Shown piece by piece: positions 1-7,581 of a stretch of DNA of 64,000 nt. A program made the position numbers and the translations under genes. Source of the stretch: an uncultured Clostridium sp. (GTDB lineage Bacteria > Bacillota_A > Clostridia > TANB77 > CAG-508); NCBI GenBank assembly GCA_930980675.1, contig CAKNIU010000001.1:79880-143879 (forward strand), in the 5' to 3' direction. The notes under the pieces were generated by a model, which made no database searches, was not told the DNA's origin, and saw only the letters and a list, made by a program, of their open reading frames with translations. Positions within the stretch are counted from its first letter, which is position 1, and each line of letters begins with the position of its first letter.

Positions 1-2
1 AT

Positions 3-1070
3 GAAGAAGCGGAAAGCTTAAAATATATAAATATAAATGCAGAAAAAGTGGAAAAATCTGATTTACCATTTAAAATTCAAAAAGGAGTAGTTTTTAAAAA
101 TCAAGCGCAATTCAATCCGCTAAAATATTTAGCAGGGCTTACAAAATATATTTTAAACAAAGGCGGAAGGGTATATACAAATTCGTTGTGCACTGATATT
201 AAAAGAAAAAACGAGGAGTATGAAGTTTATGCAAATGGACATAAAGTGTATGCAAAATATGTGGTACTTGCAAGTCAATATCCATTTTTAAAAATTCCAG
301 GATTTTATTTTGCAAAAATGTATCAAGCATCATCATATGTAATAGGAATAAAAATAAAAGAAAAATTGCCGAAAGATATGTACTTAAGTATAGATGAGCC
401 AAATTTTTCTTTTAGAACAGCAGGAGATATTTTATTAATAGGTGGAGTAGGTCATAAAACCGGTTCAAAAGTAGACTATAGCAAAACTTATGGAATATTA
501 GAAAACAAGGCAAAAGAGCTATATCCAGACTGCATAATAAAACACAAATGGTCAACAAGAGATGCAATAACACTAGACAAAACCCCATATATAGGAGAAT
601 ACTCAAGTTTAATGCCTAATCTGTATGTTATGACAGGATTTAATAAATGGGGAATGACATCATCAAATGTTGGGGCAAATATAATTGCAGACAAGATTAC
701 TGGTGGAGCAAGCATATATGAAGAAATATTTAAATCAACAAGATTTAAACCAATTACAAATAAAGACGAAATGAAAAACATGTTGGTAGACAGTACAAAA
801 TCATTTGTATTAGACAGAGTAAAAGCAGAAAATATAGAAACTAATGACATAAAACCAGGTTCAGGAGCAGTCGTAGATTTAGAGGGAAGCAAAGTGGGAG
901 TATATAAAGATGAAAATGGAAAAACTTATTATATTAAGCCTGTTTGCACACACTTAGGATGTATATTAGAATGGAATGATGCAGATAAAACTTGGGATTG
1001 CCCATGTCATGGCTCAAGATATGATAAATATGGAAAAAATATTTATGGTCCGGCTACTAAGAATTTGTAG
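3..1070 (+). CDS. FAD-dependent oxidoreductase with C-terminal Rieske domain (5' truncated)
   Basis: The frame is open from the first bases of the window, so the gene starts upstream and only the last 355 codons are visible; the N-terminal FAD-binding loop is missing. The visible part looks like a DadA/glycine-oxidase-type flavoprotein (MTGFNKWGMTSS near nt 630-660 matches the conserved FAD-contacting segment). It ends in a Rieske [2Fe-2S] domain: C-x-H-x2-C at about nt 944-961 and C-P-C-H-G-S at about 999-1016, supplying the two Cys/His ligand pairs. This fusion is known from Firmicutes (YhfW-like). Substrate and electron partner are unknown. The protein ends a few residues after the Rieske core, and its stop codon lies inside a hairpin shared with the convergent gene. 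Confidence 0.85.
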   Translation, partial: EEAESLKYININAEKVEKSDLPFKIQKGVVFKNQAQFNPLKYLAGLTKYILNKGGRVYTNSLCTDIKRKNEEYEVYANGHKVYAKYVVLASQYPFLKIPGFYFAKMYQASSYVIGIKIKEKLPKDMYLSIDEPNFSFRTAGDILLIGGVGHKTGSKVDYSKTYGILENKAKELYPDCIIKHKWSTRDAITLDKTPYIGEYSSLMPNLYVMTGFNKWGMTSSNVGANIIADKITGGASIYEEIFKSTRFKPITNKDEMKNMLVDSTKSFVLDRVKAENIETNDIKPGSGAVVDLEGSKVGVYKDENGKTYYIKPVCTHLGCILEWNDADKTWDCPCHGSRYDKYGKNIYGPATKNL

Positions 1071-1074
1071 CCGG
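1050..1074. terminator. Hairpin shared by two convergent gene ends
   Basis: The arms CCGGCTAC (1050-1057) and GTAGCCGG (1067-1074) are perfect reverse complements around a 9-nt loop. The hairpin contains the stop codon of the Rieske protein and overlaps the last codons of the convergent membrane protein. It is GC-rich against the local background but lacks a clear U-tract, so its role as a bidirectional terminator is inferred. Confidence 0.5.
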
Positions 1075-1398
1075 CAACATATAATCAACAATTGCATAAA
1101 CTAAAGCACCAAGCAATGCTGAAATCCAAGATATGCCATAACCTGTAACTATATATTGAACAACATACAAAGTAATTGCGCATAATACAAAACCTATTAT
1201 TCCTTTAACAATTGGATGAGTAAATAATGCAGTAAAAGTGCTAATTACAAAATCAAACACAGTTAAAAGAAGAACTGCAAGAGCGACAACCCAAATACTA
1301 GAAGTAGCAAAGCCAGGTGTGAAAAATGCGGTTATTCCCAAAACAATAATCGCGGTTATGAGTCTTCCGACAAATTGTGGAACTTTATTTCTATTCAT
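1057..1398 (-). CDS. Small multi-spanning membrane protein, possibly holin-4/PF04020-like
   Basis: Encodes about 113 residues with four hydrophobic segments arranged as two similar halves: a TPGF turn after the first segment and a GYGIS turn after the third. This resembles the 'phage holin family' (PF04020-type) small membrane proteins common in Firmicute chromosomes, which are not known to be real holins. The start was set at the ATG whose complement is 1396-1398, because AAGGAG lies 7 bases upstream; an in-frame TTG six codons earlier has no such site and would contain this ribosome binding site. It converges on the Rieske gene and overlaps it by 14 bases. Function unknown. Confidence 0.6.
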   Translation of the reverse strand: MNRNKVPQFVGRLITAIIVLGITAFFTPGFATSSIWVVALAVLLLTVFDFVISTFTALFTHPIVKGIIGFVLCAITLYVVQYIVTGYGISWISALLGALVYAIVDYMLPATNS

Positions 1399-1692
1399 GA
1401 AAAACTCCTTTCTCAAAGTTGAATCTAATTAATTGAGCTCTTTTCATTCTACAATATTGCCTTTACTCCGAAAGAAAATCAACATTCAATAAAAACTTAA
1501 TGCTTAATTAAGATTCAACAAAACTATTTATTTTAATTATTTCCTAAAAAAACATAAATATTCATAGAAAAATAGGAAATAATATAAACAAAAGAGTTAC
1601 AAATTTTATATTGTGAACTAAATCAAATATAAAATGAGAATATTTTTAATACAAAAGAAAATTAATTTGTAAATAGCAAGAAAGGGTCACAT
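1399..1692. other. Intergenic region between divergent genes
   Basis: An AT-rich spacer of about 290 bases between the minus-strand membrane protein and the plus-strand DUF421 gene. It must hold the promoters of both, but I found no pair of -35 and -10 boxes with 16-18 spacing that I would defend. I saw no RNA gene, repeat or reading frame here. Confidence 0.5.
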
Positions 1693-2385
1693 ATGTTAGT
1701 TAATTTTGTAAGAGCAATTATTATTTATATAATAGTATTAGTAGTTATGAGACTAATGGGAAAAAGAGAAATAGGACAACTTCAACCTTTTGAATTAGTT
1801 ATATCTATAATGATTGCCGACTTAGCATCAATTCCAATGACTGATACAGGAGTTCCAATATTTAATGGCATAGTGCCAATACTTGGACTTCTTGCAATGC
1901 ATTTATTAATTACCGTATTAAACATAAAATCAGTAAATATAAGAAAAATAACCTGTGGAAAGCCAACAATTTTGGTATATAGAGGAAAAATAGATGAAGA
2001 AGCTCTAAAAAAAGAAAGATTTACAGTTAGTGAACTTCAAGAAAGATTAAGAGGAAAAGATGTATTCGATTTAGGAGATGTAGAATATGCCATATTAGAA
2101 ACAAATGGAGAAGTTTCAGTAATTCAAAAACCAAATAAAAGAAATACAATACCAGAAGACTTTAGCATAGAACCTGAATACGAAGGACTCCCATATGACT
2201 TAATCGTTGATGGAAAAATAATGTATGAAAACTTAAGCAAAATAGGAAAAGATGAAAAATGGCTACAAAAGCAAATTGTAAAATTTAAAACGACACCAGA
2301 AAATGTTTTAATAGCAACAATGGATGGAAAAGGAAATTTCTTTTGTCAAAATAAGACTGAAAAAAGAAAGAAACGGAAATGGTAA
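1693..2385 (+). CDS. DUF421 domain-containing membrane protein (YetF/YcaP family)
   Basis: 230 residues. Three transmembrane segments fill the first 75 residues, followed by a soluble domain with the segment LDVEYAILE-type typical of DUF421 (here DLGDVEYAILETNGE). The loop after the first segment contains MGKREIGQLQPFELV, the family's most conserved stretch. These proteins sit in the membrane with a cytoplasmic domain; their biochemical role is not established. The ATG is preceded by AAAGGG. The C terminus is Lys/Arg-rich. It is followed, after a palindromic repeat, by a DUF4363 gene, a partner often seen beside DUF421 genes in clostridia, which supports co-function. Confidence 0.85.
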   Translation: MLVNFVRAIIIYIIVLVVMRLMGKREIGQLQPFELVISIMIADLASIPMTDTGVPIFNGIVPILGLLAMHLLITVLNIKSVNIRKITCGKPTILVYRGKIDEEALKKERFTVSELQERLRGKDVFDLGDVEYAILETNGEVSVIQKPNKRNTIPEDFSIEPEYEGLPYDLIVDGKIMYENLSKIGKDEKWLQKQIVKFKTTPENVLIATMDGKGNFFCQNKTEKRKKRKW

Positions 2386-2403
2386 ATAAGAATATGTAAA
2401 TCG

Positions 2404-2464
2404 TGTCAATAGGGCCGCTCCTTTTTGGCACTAACTTGTCAAGCAAGGGACGTCCCTATTGACA
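2404..2464. repeat. REP-like palindromic repeat, double unit
   Basis: The outer arms TGTCAATAGGG (2404-2414) and CCCTATTGACA (2454-2464) are perfect 11-bp reverse complements. Each half resembles the single unit at 8818-8844, so this is two units in inverted orientation, the arrangement seen in REPINs. It lies between the DUF421 and DUF4363 genes. I saw no associated REP-type (Y1) transposase gene in the window. Confidence 0.65.
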
Positions 2465-2491
2465 GCTAAATTAAAAATAAAGGAGTAAAAA

Positions 2492-2881
2492 ATGAGAAGA
2501 GAAGCTGTAATTACAATAGTAATTATTTTAGTGATATTAATTGGAGAATGGCAAACCCAAAGCTATTCTAGGAAAACTTTAGGTGGAGTGCAAGATTCAT
2601 TAAGAGAATTAAAAGAAGAAATACTTAGTTCAGAAATTGAAGTAAGTGAATTAATAGACAAAACTAACCAAATTTATGACAAATGGGAAGAAGATAATGA
2701 ATTATTATCTTACTATTTGGAGCATGATGAGTTAGAAAAAGTAAATACTCAAATTGTATTAGTAAGAGGATTTTTAGAATCAGATACACCTGAGGACTCA
2801 ATACCTGAAATAGAAGAAGGTATATATATATTAGAGCATATTAAAGAAAAGGAAAAGTTGAGTATTAAAAATGTATTCTAG
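2492..2881 (+). CDS. DUF4363 family protein
   Basis: 129 residues: one N-terminal hydrophobic anchor (about 5-22), then a mostly helical, acidic domain rich in Glu and Lys. The pattern YDKWEEDNELLSYYLEHDELEKV followed by a second helical hairpin fits DUF4363, a family of predicted extracytoplasmic proteins in clostridia often encoded next to DUF421 membrane proteins. The ribosome site AAAGGAG lies 8 bases before the ATG. No catalytic motif is visible and the function is unknown. The stop codon abuts another REP-like palindrome that separates it from the convergent dapA. Confidence 0.7.
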   Translation: MRREAVITIVIILVILIGEWQTQSYSRKTLGGVQDSLRELKEEILSSEIEVSELIDKTNQIYDKWEEDNELLSYYLEHDELEKVNTQIVLVRGFLESDTPEDSIPEIEEGIYILEHIKEKEKLSIKNVF

Positions 2882-2906
2882 TGTCAAGAGGCGACGCCCC
2901 CTGACA
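2882..2906. repeat. REP-like palindrome between convergent genes, likely bidirectional terminator
   Basis: TGTCA (2882-2886) pairs with TGACA (2902-2906), enclosing GGCGACGCC, itself nearly palindromic. It is the third member of the TGTCAA...GGGACG...TTGACA family in this window, the most GC-rich in the core. It sits exactly between the DUF4363 stop and the dapA stop, so it could end both transcripts. Confidence 0.5.
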
Positions 2907-2908
2907 CA

Positions 2909-3793
2909 TTATATCAACCTCATCTTTTTCATTTCATTTTCCAAAACGACCTTATTTTTGTCAGACAATTCAACCAAAGGAAGCCTTGGCTTTCCAAAAT
3001 CATATCCCATCAAATTCAAAGCATACTTAACTGGAATAGGATTTACCTCACAAAATAATGCGTTAATTAAACTTAAAGCTCTAAGTTGCATTTTTAAAGC
3101 CTCATCAAGTTTTCCATCAAAAAAATTTTGGCACATATCATGAGTATATTTAGGAGCTACATTTGATAAAACAGATATTACACCTAAACCACCCAAAGAC
3201 ATTATAGGTACAACTTGGTCATCATTTCCAGAATAAATATGTAAATTATCTCCACATAACTCAGCTATTTTAGCAATTTGAGAAATATTGCCACTTGCTT
3301 CTTTTATAGCCACTATATTAGGAATTTTAGAAAGTTCCAGACAAGTTTCAGGTAAAATATTTACCCCTGTTCTACTTGCTACACTATATAAAATAATAGG
3401 AAGTCTTGTGCTAGAAGCAACAGCAGAATAATGAGCAATCAGACCACCTTGAGTTGTTTTGTTGTAATATGGAGTAACAACTAAACAACCATCTGCACCT
3501 ACTTCTTCAGCATATTTATTCATAGCCATAGCCTGAGCAGTATTATTAGAACCAGTACCTGCAATAACAGGAACTCGTTTTTTTGCTACATCAATAGCAA
3601 ACTTGATTGCATCCTTTCTCTCTTTTTCAGTCATTGTAGATGATTCACCAGTAGTTCCACAAACAATAAGAGCATCAATACCATTTTCAATCTGATTTTC
3701 AATCATCTCGCCGAAAACTTTGAAATTAATTCCTTGCTCATCAAACGGAGTAGCAAGAGCTGTACCACAGCCTTTAAAAATTATAGGTTTCAT
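2909..3793 (-). CDS. dapA: 4-hydroxy-tetrahydrodipicolinate synthase
   Basis: 294 residues, the normal length. It condenses pyruvate with aspartate semialdehyde, the first committed step of lysine and diaminopimelate synthesis, so it supplies peptidoglycan cross-linking residues. Visible motifs: CGTTGESSTMT near residue 45 (the TTGE loop), the tyrosine of LYSVASRTG near 135, the Schiff-base lysine in AIKEASGN near 163, and YSGNDDQV near 187. The family more often has YNVPGRTG, so the first of these is slightly unusual. The start is the ATG complementary to 3791-3793, 6 bases after GGAAAGGAG; an upstream in-frame ATG would add about 24 residues with no family match. A perfect inverted repeat lies just 5' of the ribosome site. 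Confidence 0.93.
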   Translation of the reverse strand: MKPIIFKGCGTALATPFDEQGINFKVFGEMIENQIENGIDALIVCGTTGESSTMTEKERKDAIKFAIDVAKKRVPVIAGTGSNNTAQAMAMNKYAEEVGADGCLVVTPYYNKTTQGGLIAHYSAVASSTRLPIILYSVASRTGVNILPETCLELSKIPNIVAIKEASGNISQIAKIAELCGDNLHIYSGNDDQVVPIMSLGGLGVISVLSNVAPKYTHDMCQNFFDGKLDEALKMQLRALSLINALFCEVNPIPVKYALNLMGYDFGKPRLPLVELSDKNKVVLENEMKKMRLI

Positions 3794-3808
3794 ATAGAAA
3801 CTCCTTTC

Positions 3809-3831
3809 CTTATAACAAGATATGTTATAAG
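3809..3831 (-). promoter_or_regulatory. Inverted repeat next to the dapA ribosome binding site
   Basis: CTTATAACA (3809-3817) and TGTTATAAG (3823-3831) are perfect 9-bp arms around a 5-base loop. On the dapA strand the hairpin ends directly before GGAAAGGAG. It could be an operator or an mRNA hairpin that affects translation. No known lysine riboswitch features are present; the leader is too short for one. Confidence 0.4.
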
Positions 3832-3971
3832 ATAAGCAATTATTCCTTACAATATAATTATGCAAGTAAAATAATTACTATTTACATTTAAGGTTAGTAA
3901 AACTAAGAATATAAATTATTATAATTCCAAAGTTTGCCTTAAAGTAACTAAACTAAATATATCATAATTTA

Positions 3972-4000
3972 TTGACTTTATCAATCAATTAGACTAAAAT
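3972..4000 (+). promoter_or_regulatory. SigA-type promoter for the P-type ATPase
   Basis: TTGACT (3972-3977), a 17-base spacer, then TAAAAT (3995-4000). It predicts a transcript starting near 4007 and a leader of only about 54 bases before the ATG at 4061, which leaves no room for an M-box magnesium riboswitch. Confidence 0.65.
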
Positions 4001-4060
4001 TTAATTATAAAATTTTCGGTTTAGGATTGTCCCTAATTGAAAAAACAGAGAGGTAAATAA

Positions 4061-4087
4061 ATGAAATATTACGAGATTTCTCGGTAA
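4061..4087 (+). CDS. Eight-codon ORF, out-of-frame N terminus of the P-type ATPase
   Basis: ATG at 4061 follows AGAGAGG at good spacing and encodes MKYYEISR, ending at TAA (4085-4087) directly after a CGG codon. Slipping one base at CGG-TAA continues into AAG AGT AAT GAA GAA of the ATPase frame, giving KSNEEIYKILKTDSNGLS. The joined sequence reads like a normal MgtA N terminus. It is therefore either a frameshift mutation or sequencing error, a +1 recoding site, or a leader peptide. Confidence 0.6.
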   Translation: MKYYEISR

Positions 4088-4112
4088 GAGTAATGAAGAA
4101 ATTTATAAAATC

Positions 4113-6614
4113 TTGAAAACGGATTCAAATGGATTAAGTACAAAAGAAGCCAACAAAAGGCTTGAAGAAAATGGTTTGAACATTGTAACTGAAAACAAAA
4201 AGCGAGGACCAATATATTTTTTAGTAAATTCATTTAAAGATAAATTTATTTTAATACTAGTAATACTAGCAATTATTAGCTTAATTAACCAGGATGTATT
4301 TGGTGCAATAATTATAATAATTTTAGGAATATTAAGTGCCTTAATTAGTTTTGTCCAAAATTATTCGACTTACAGATTTAATGAAAAGTTAAAATCTAAA
4401 TTAAAAAGTAAGACCACAGTTTTTAGAAATAAAGATAAAGACACAGTTATTTATACAGAAAATGTTGTTGTAGGGGATATTATTACTCTTAATGCAGGAT
4501 CAATTGTTCCAGCAGATATGGTACTTTTAGAGTCAAAAGACTTATTTGTAAACCAATCAGCATTTACAGGAGAAAGTGTACCAGTTGAAAAAATGGTAGG
4601 TAAAGCTGGACAACAAGATGATGATGTATTTAATATTCAAAACATTTGCTTAATGGGTTCAAATGTTGTTAGTGGAAAAGGCATTGGAGCAGTTATAACA
4701 ACTGGATTTGATACATATCTTGGCAAAATGAATAAAGAAATAAGCAAGAAAAAAGAACCCACAAATTACACTAAAGAAATGGACAGTGTAACAAAGTTAC
4801 TTATAAAATGCATGATTATAGTTTCAATATCTGTATTTTTAATATTTGGGTTTATTAGAAACAACTGGAGTGAAGCATTTTTATTCGCCTTATCAGTTGC
4901 GGTTGGTATAACTCCAAGTATGCTTCCAATGATAGTAAATGTAAATTTAACTAAAGGAAGTAGAAGCTTAGAGAAGAAAAAGACACTTGTAAAAAATATA
5001 AAAGCTATACAAAATTTAGGAACAATAGACACACTTTGCACAGATAAAACAGGAACTTTAACTCAAGATAAAATAGTATTACAAAAATATATAGACTTAA
5101 ATGGAGATGAGGATTTATCAATCTTAAAATACGCGTACTTAAATAGTTATTTAAGTACAGGATTAAAAAACATAGTAGATAGAGCAATAATGTCATTTGG
5201 AAAAGAGCATAAAGTAAATATAGAAGGATATATAAAAGTTGATGAAATACCATTTGATTATACAAGAAAAAGGATGAGCATAGTTGTAAAAAAGGATGAC
5301 TATACATTAATAACAAAAGGTGCATTAGAAGAAGTTTTAAAAATTTGCACAAAATTAAACAACAAAGGTGAAATTCAAAATATAACAAAAGAAAAAATAG
5401 AAAAAATTGAACAAAAAGCAAAAGAATTAGCCAAAAAAGGAATGCAAGTAATAGCTATAGCAAGCAAAAAAGAATATTCAGGCGTAAATATATTTAATGA
5501 AAAAGACGAGAAAAACATGACCTTTATAGGATTAGTAGGATTCTTAGACCCACCAAAAAAAGATGTAAAGCAAACAATAAAAGAATTAAAAAAATACGGA
5601 ATACAAACAAAGGTAATTACTGGAGATAATCAATATGCAACAGAAAATATATGTGGCTTAGTTGGAATTGATGGAGATGTCTTACTAGGCTCAGACTTAG
5701 AAAAAATGACTGATGAGGAATTAAGTAAAAAAGTAGAAGAAATAAATATATTTGCTAGAATGAATCCAATGCAAAAAGAAAGAATAGTAAATGTATTAAG
5801 AAAAAACGGGCATGTAGTAGGCTACATGGGAGATGGAGTAAATGATGCAGCTTCTTTGCATTCAGCAGATGTAGGAATTTGTGTAAATACAGGCGCAGAC
5901 ATAGCAAAAGAATCAAGTGACATAATTTTACTAGAAAAAAGCTTAAAAGTTATATTAGATGGAGTTTTAGAAGGAAGAAAAGTATATGCAAATATAGAAA
6001 AATATATGAAACTAGCAATAAGTTCAGACTTTGGAGATGTATTTAGCATATTAATAGCAAGTATATTTTTACCATTTTTGCCACTACTACCAATACAAAT
6101 GCTAATTCAAGATTTTCTATTCCAATTTTCACAAATAGCAATTCCTTATGATCGAGTAGATGAAGAATATATAATAAAACCAAGAAAGTGGAATACAAAA
6201 AATCTAGGAAGATTTATGGTAGTTATGGGAATGACAAGTTCTGTAATAGATGTAATGGCATTTGCAATATTCTGGTTCGTATTAGGATATAATTCAGTAG
6301 AAATGCAAAGTTACTTTCAAACAGCATGGTTTATAGAATGTTTAATTTCACAAACCTTAATAATACATTTTATACGTACAGAAAAAATACCATTTATACA
6401 ATCAAGAGCAAGCAAACCACTTGCAATAATGTCGCTAGTAACGATTGCAGGAACAATAATTGTACCTATTGCTTTACATGGAATTCAGGAATTTAATTTT
6501 GTTATACTACCTATTCAGTTCTACATAGTTGTGCTACTATTAAATATATGTTATACTGTCCTTGCGCAGATTGTAAAACGTGCTTATATAAAGAAATACC
6601 ACGAATGGTTGTAA
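4113..6614 (+). CDS. mgtA: Magnesium-translocating P-type ATPase (MgtA/MgtB-like), first codons displaced by a frameshift
   Basis: 833 residues from the first in-frame TTG, which has no ribosome site; the real start is probably 4061 with a one-base shift near 4085. Domains in order: N-terminal cation-ATPase domain, two transmembrane helices, actuator domain with FTGES near residue 150, two more helices, phosphorylation site DKTGTLT near 311, nucleotide-binding domain, MGDGVNDAASLHSADVG near 571, and six C-terminal helices. The LHSADVGICVNTGADIAKES stretch fits the Mg2+ branch (P3B) rather than Ca2+ pumps. It would import Mg2+ at the cytoplasmic membrane at the cost of ATP. It has its own promoter at 3972. 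If the shift is real and not bypassed, the gene is impaired at its 5' end; the rest is intact. Confidence 0.85.
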   Translation: MKTDSNGLSTKEANKRLEENGLNIVTENKKRGPIYFLVNSFKDKFILILVILAIISLINQDVFGAIIIIILGILSALISFVQNYSTYRFNEKLKSKLKSKTTVFRNKDKDTVIYTENVVVGDIITLNAGSIVPADMVLLESKDLFVNQSAFTGESVPVEKMVGKAGQQDDDVFNIQNICLMGSNVVSGKGIGAVITTGFDTYLGKMNKEISKKKEPTNYTKEMDSVTKLLIKCMIIVSISVFLIFGFIRNNWSEAFLFALSVAVGITPSMLPMIVNVNLTKGSRSLEKKKTLVKNIKAIQNLGTIDTLCTDKTGTLTQDKIVLQKYIDLNGDEDLSILKYAYLNSYLSTGLKNIVDRAIMSFGKEHKVNIEGYIKVDEIPFDYTRKRMSIVVKKDDYTLITKGALEEVLKICTKLNNKGEIQNITKEKIEKIEQKAKELAKKGMQVIAIASKKEYSGVNIFNEKDEKNMTFIGLVGFLDPPKKDVKQTIKELKKYGIQTKVITGDNQYATENICGLVGIDGDVLLGSDLEKMTDEELSKKVEEINIFARMNPMQKERIVNVLRKNGHVVGYMGDGVNDAASLHSADVGICVNTGADIAKESSDIILLEKSLKVILDGVLEGRKVYANIEKYMKLAISSDFGDVFSILIASIFLPFLPLLPIQMLIQDFLFQFSQIAIPYDRVDEEYIIKPRKWNTKNLGRFMVVMGMTSSVIDVMAFAIFWFVLGYNSVEMQSYFQTAWFIECLISQTLIIHFIRTEKIPFIQSRASKPLAIMSLVTIAGTIIVPIALHGIQEFNFVILPIQFYIVVLLLNICYTVLAQIVKRAYIKKYHEWL

Positions 6615-6687
6615 TGTGTGCCAATGATTATATTAGGATGGTTGACTGACAATTATGGTTATTAAGTAAAAAATAGAAGGAGGATGT

Positions 6688-7581
6688 ATGGGACTTAAAG
6701 TTCAAAATGTTAGCAAAACATTTGGTGAAAAATTAGCAGTAGATAATATATCATTTGAAATTAACAAGCCTGGCGTATTTGGATTGCTTGGTACAAATGG
6801 TGCAGGAAAATCTACAACAATCAGAATGATTTTAGGAATTTTAAAAAAAGACAAAGGAACAATTAGTTGGAATGGAAAAGAAGTTGAAAGAAAGTATGTA
6901 AACTTTGGATATTTGCCAGAAGAAAGAGGAATATATCCAAAAATAAAAATTAGTGAACAACTAATGTATCTTGCTAAGCTAAAAGGTATGAAGAAAAAAG
7001 ATGCAGAAGAATCAATGAATTTTTGGCTTAAAAGATTAGAAGTAGAAGAGTATAAAAATCTAACAGCTGAAAAATTATCAAAAGGTAACCAGCAAAAAAT
7101 ACAATTTATAACAGCAGTAATACATAATCCAGAACTACTAGTAATAGATGAGCCATTTAGTGGTTTAGACCCAATAAATACAGAGCTTTTAAAATCAGCT
7201 ATTATAGAACTAGTTGAAAAGGGAACATATATAATAATGTCAAGCCATCAAATGGCTTCAATAGAAGAATTTTGTACCGATATACTTATATTGAATAGAG
7301 GAAAGACAATTCTTGGGGGAAATTTAAAAGAAATAAAAGAAAGCTATAAAGCAAATAGAATTGACTTAATAACAAAAGTAGATGTTTCAAGAGAAATACA
7401 AGATGAAGGTTTACAAATAATAAAAGAATTAGATAATCAATATGAAATTGCCATAAATGATGAAATGCAGGCACAAAACCTACTAAAAAGGCTTGTTTCA
7501 AAAAATATAGAAGTTGAAAAAATAGAAGTAAAAAAACCAAGCCTAAATGATATTTTCATAGAAAAGGTAGGTGATAAATAA
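6688..7581 (+). CDS. ABC transporter ATP-binding protein (NatA-like)
   Basis: 297 residues. Walker A GTNGAGKST at about 35-43, signature LSKGNQQ near 131, Walker B LLVIDEP near 150, and the switch histidine in SSHQM near 190. The C-terminal 90 residues match the DUF4162-type tail of Nat/bacitracin-family ATPases. AGGAGG precedes the ATG by 3-4 bases. The stop codon overlaps the next ATG (TAATG at 7579-7583), so translation is coupled to the permease. The pair resembles the Na+ exporter NatAB, but the substrate cannot be read from sequence. Confidence 0.88.
   Translation: MGLKVQNVSKTFGEKLAVDNISFEINKPGVFGLLGTNGAGKSTTIRMILGILKKDKGTISWNGKEVERKYVNFGYLPEERGIYPKIKISEQLMYLAKLKGMKKKDAEESMNFWLKRLEVEEYKNLTAEKLSKGNQQKIQFITAVIHNPELLVIDEPFSGLDPINTELLKSAIIELVEKGTYIIMSSHQMASIEEFCTDILILNRGKTILGGNLKEIKESYKANRIDLITKVDVSREIQDEGLQIIKELDNQYEIAINDEMQAQNLLKRLVSKNIEVEKIEVKKPSLNDIFIEKVGDK

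Noticed and set aside
1057..1398. Phage holin marking a prophage
   Set aside because: Only a weak family likeness and no phage genes nearby; chromosomal members of this family are common.
2871..3143. Plus-strand frame of 90 codons across the end of dapA
   Set aside because: Its sequence is the antisense of dapA, and the start lies inside the DUF4363 end. No family match.
3972..4060. Possible M-box magnesium riboswitch before mgtA
   Set aside because: The leader predicted from the promoter is only about 54 bases; the M-box needs well over 100 and none of its conserved blocks is seen.
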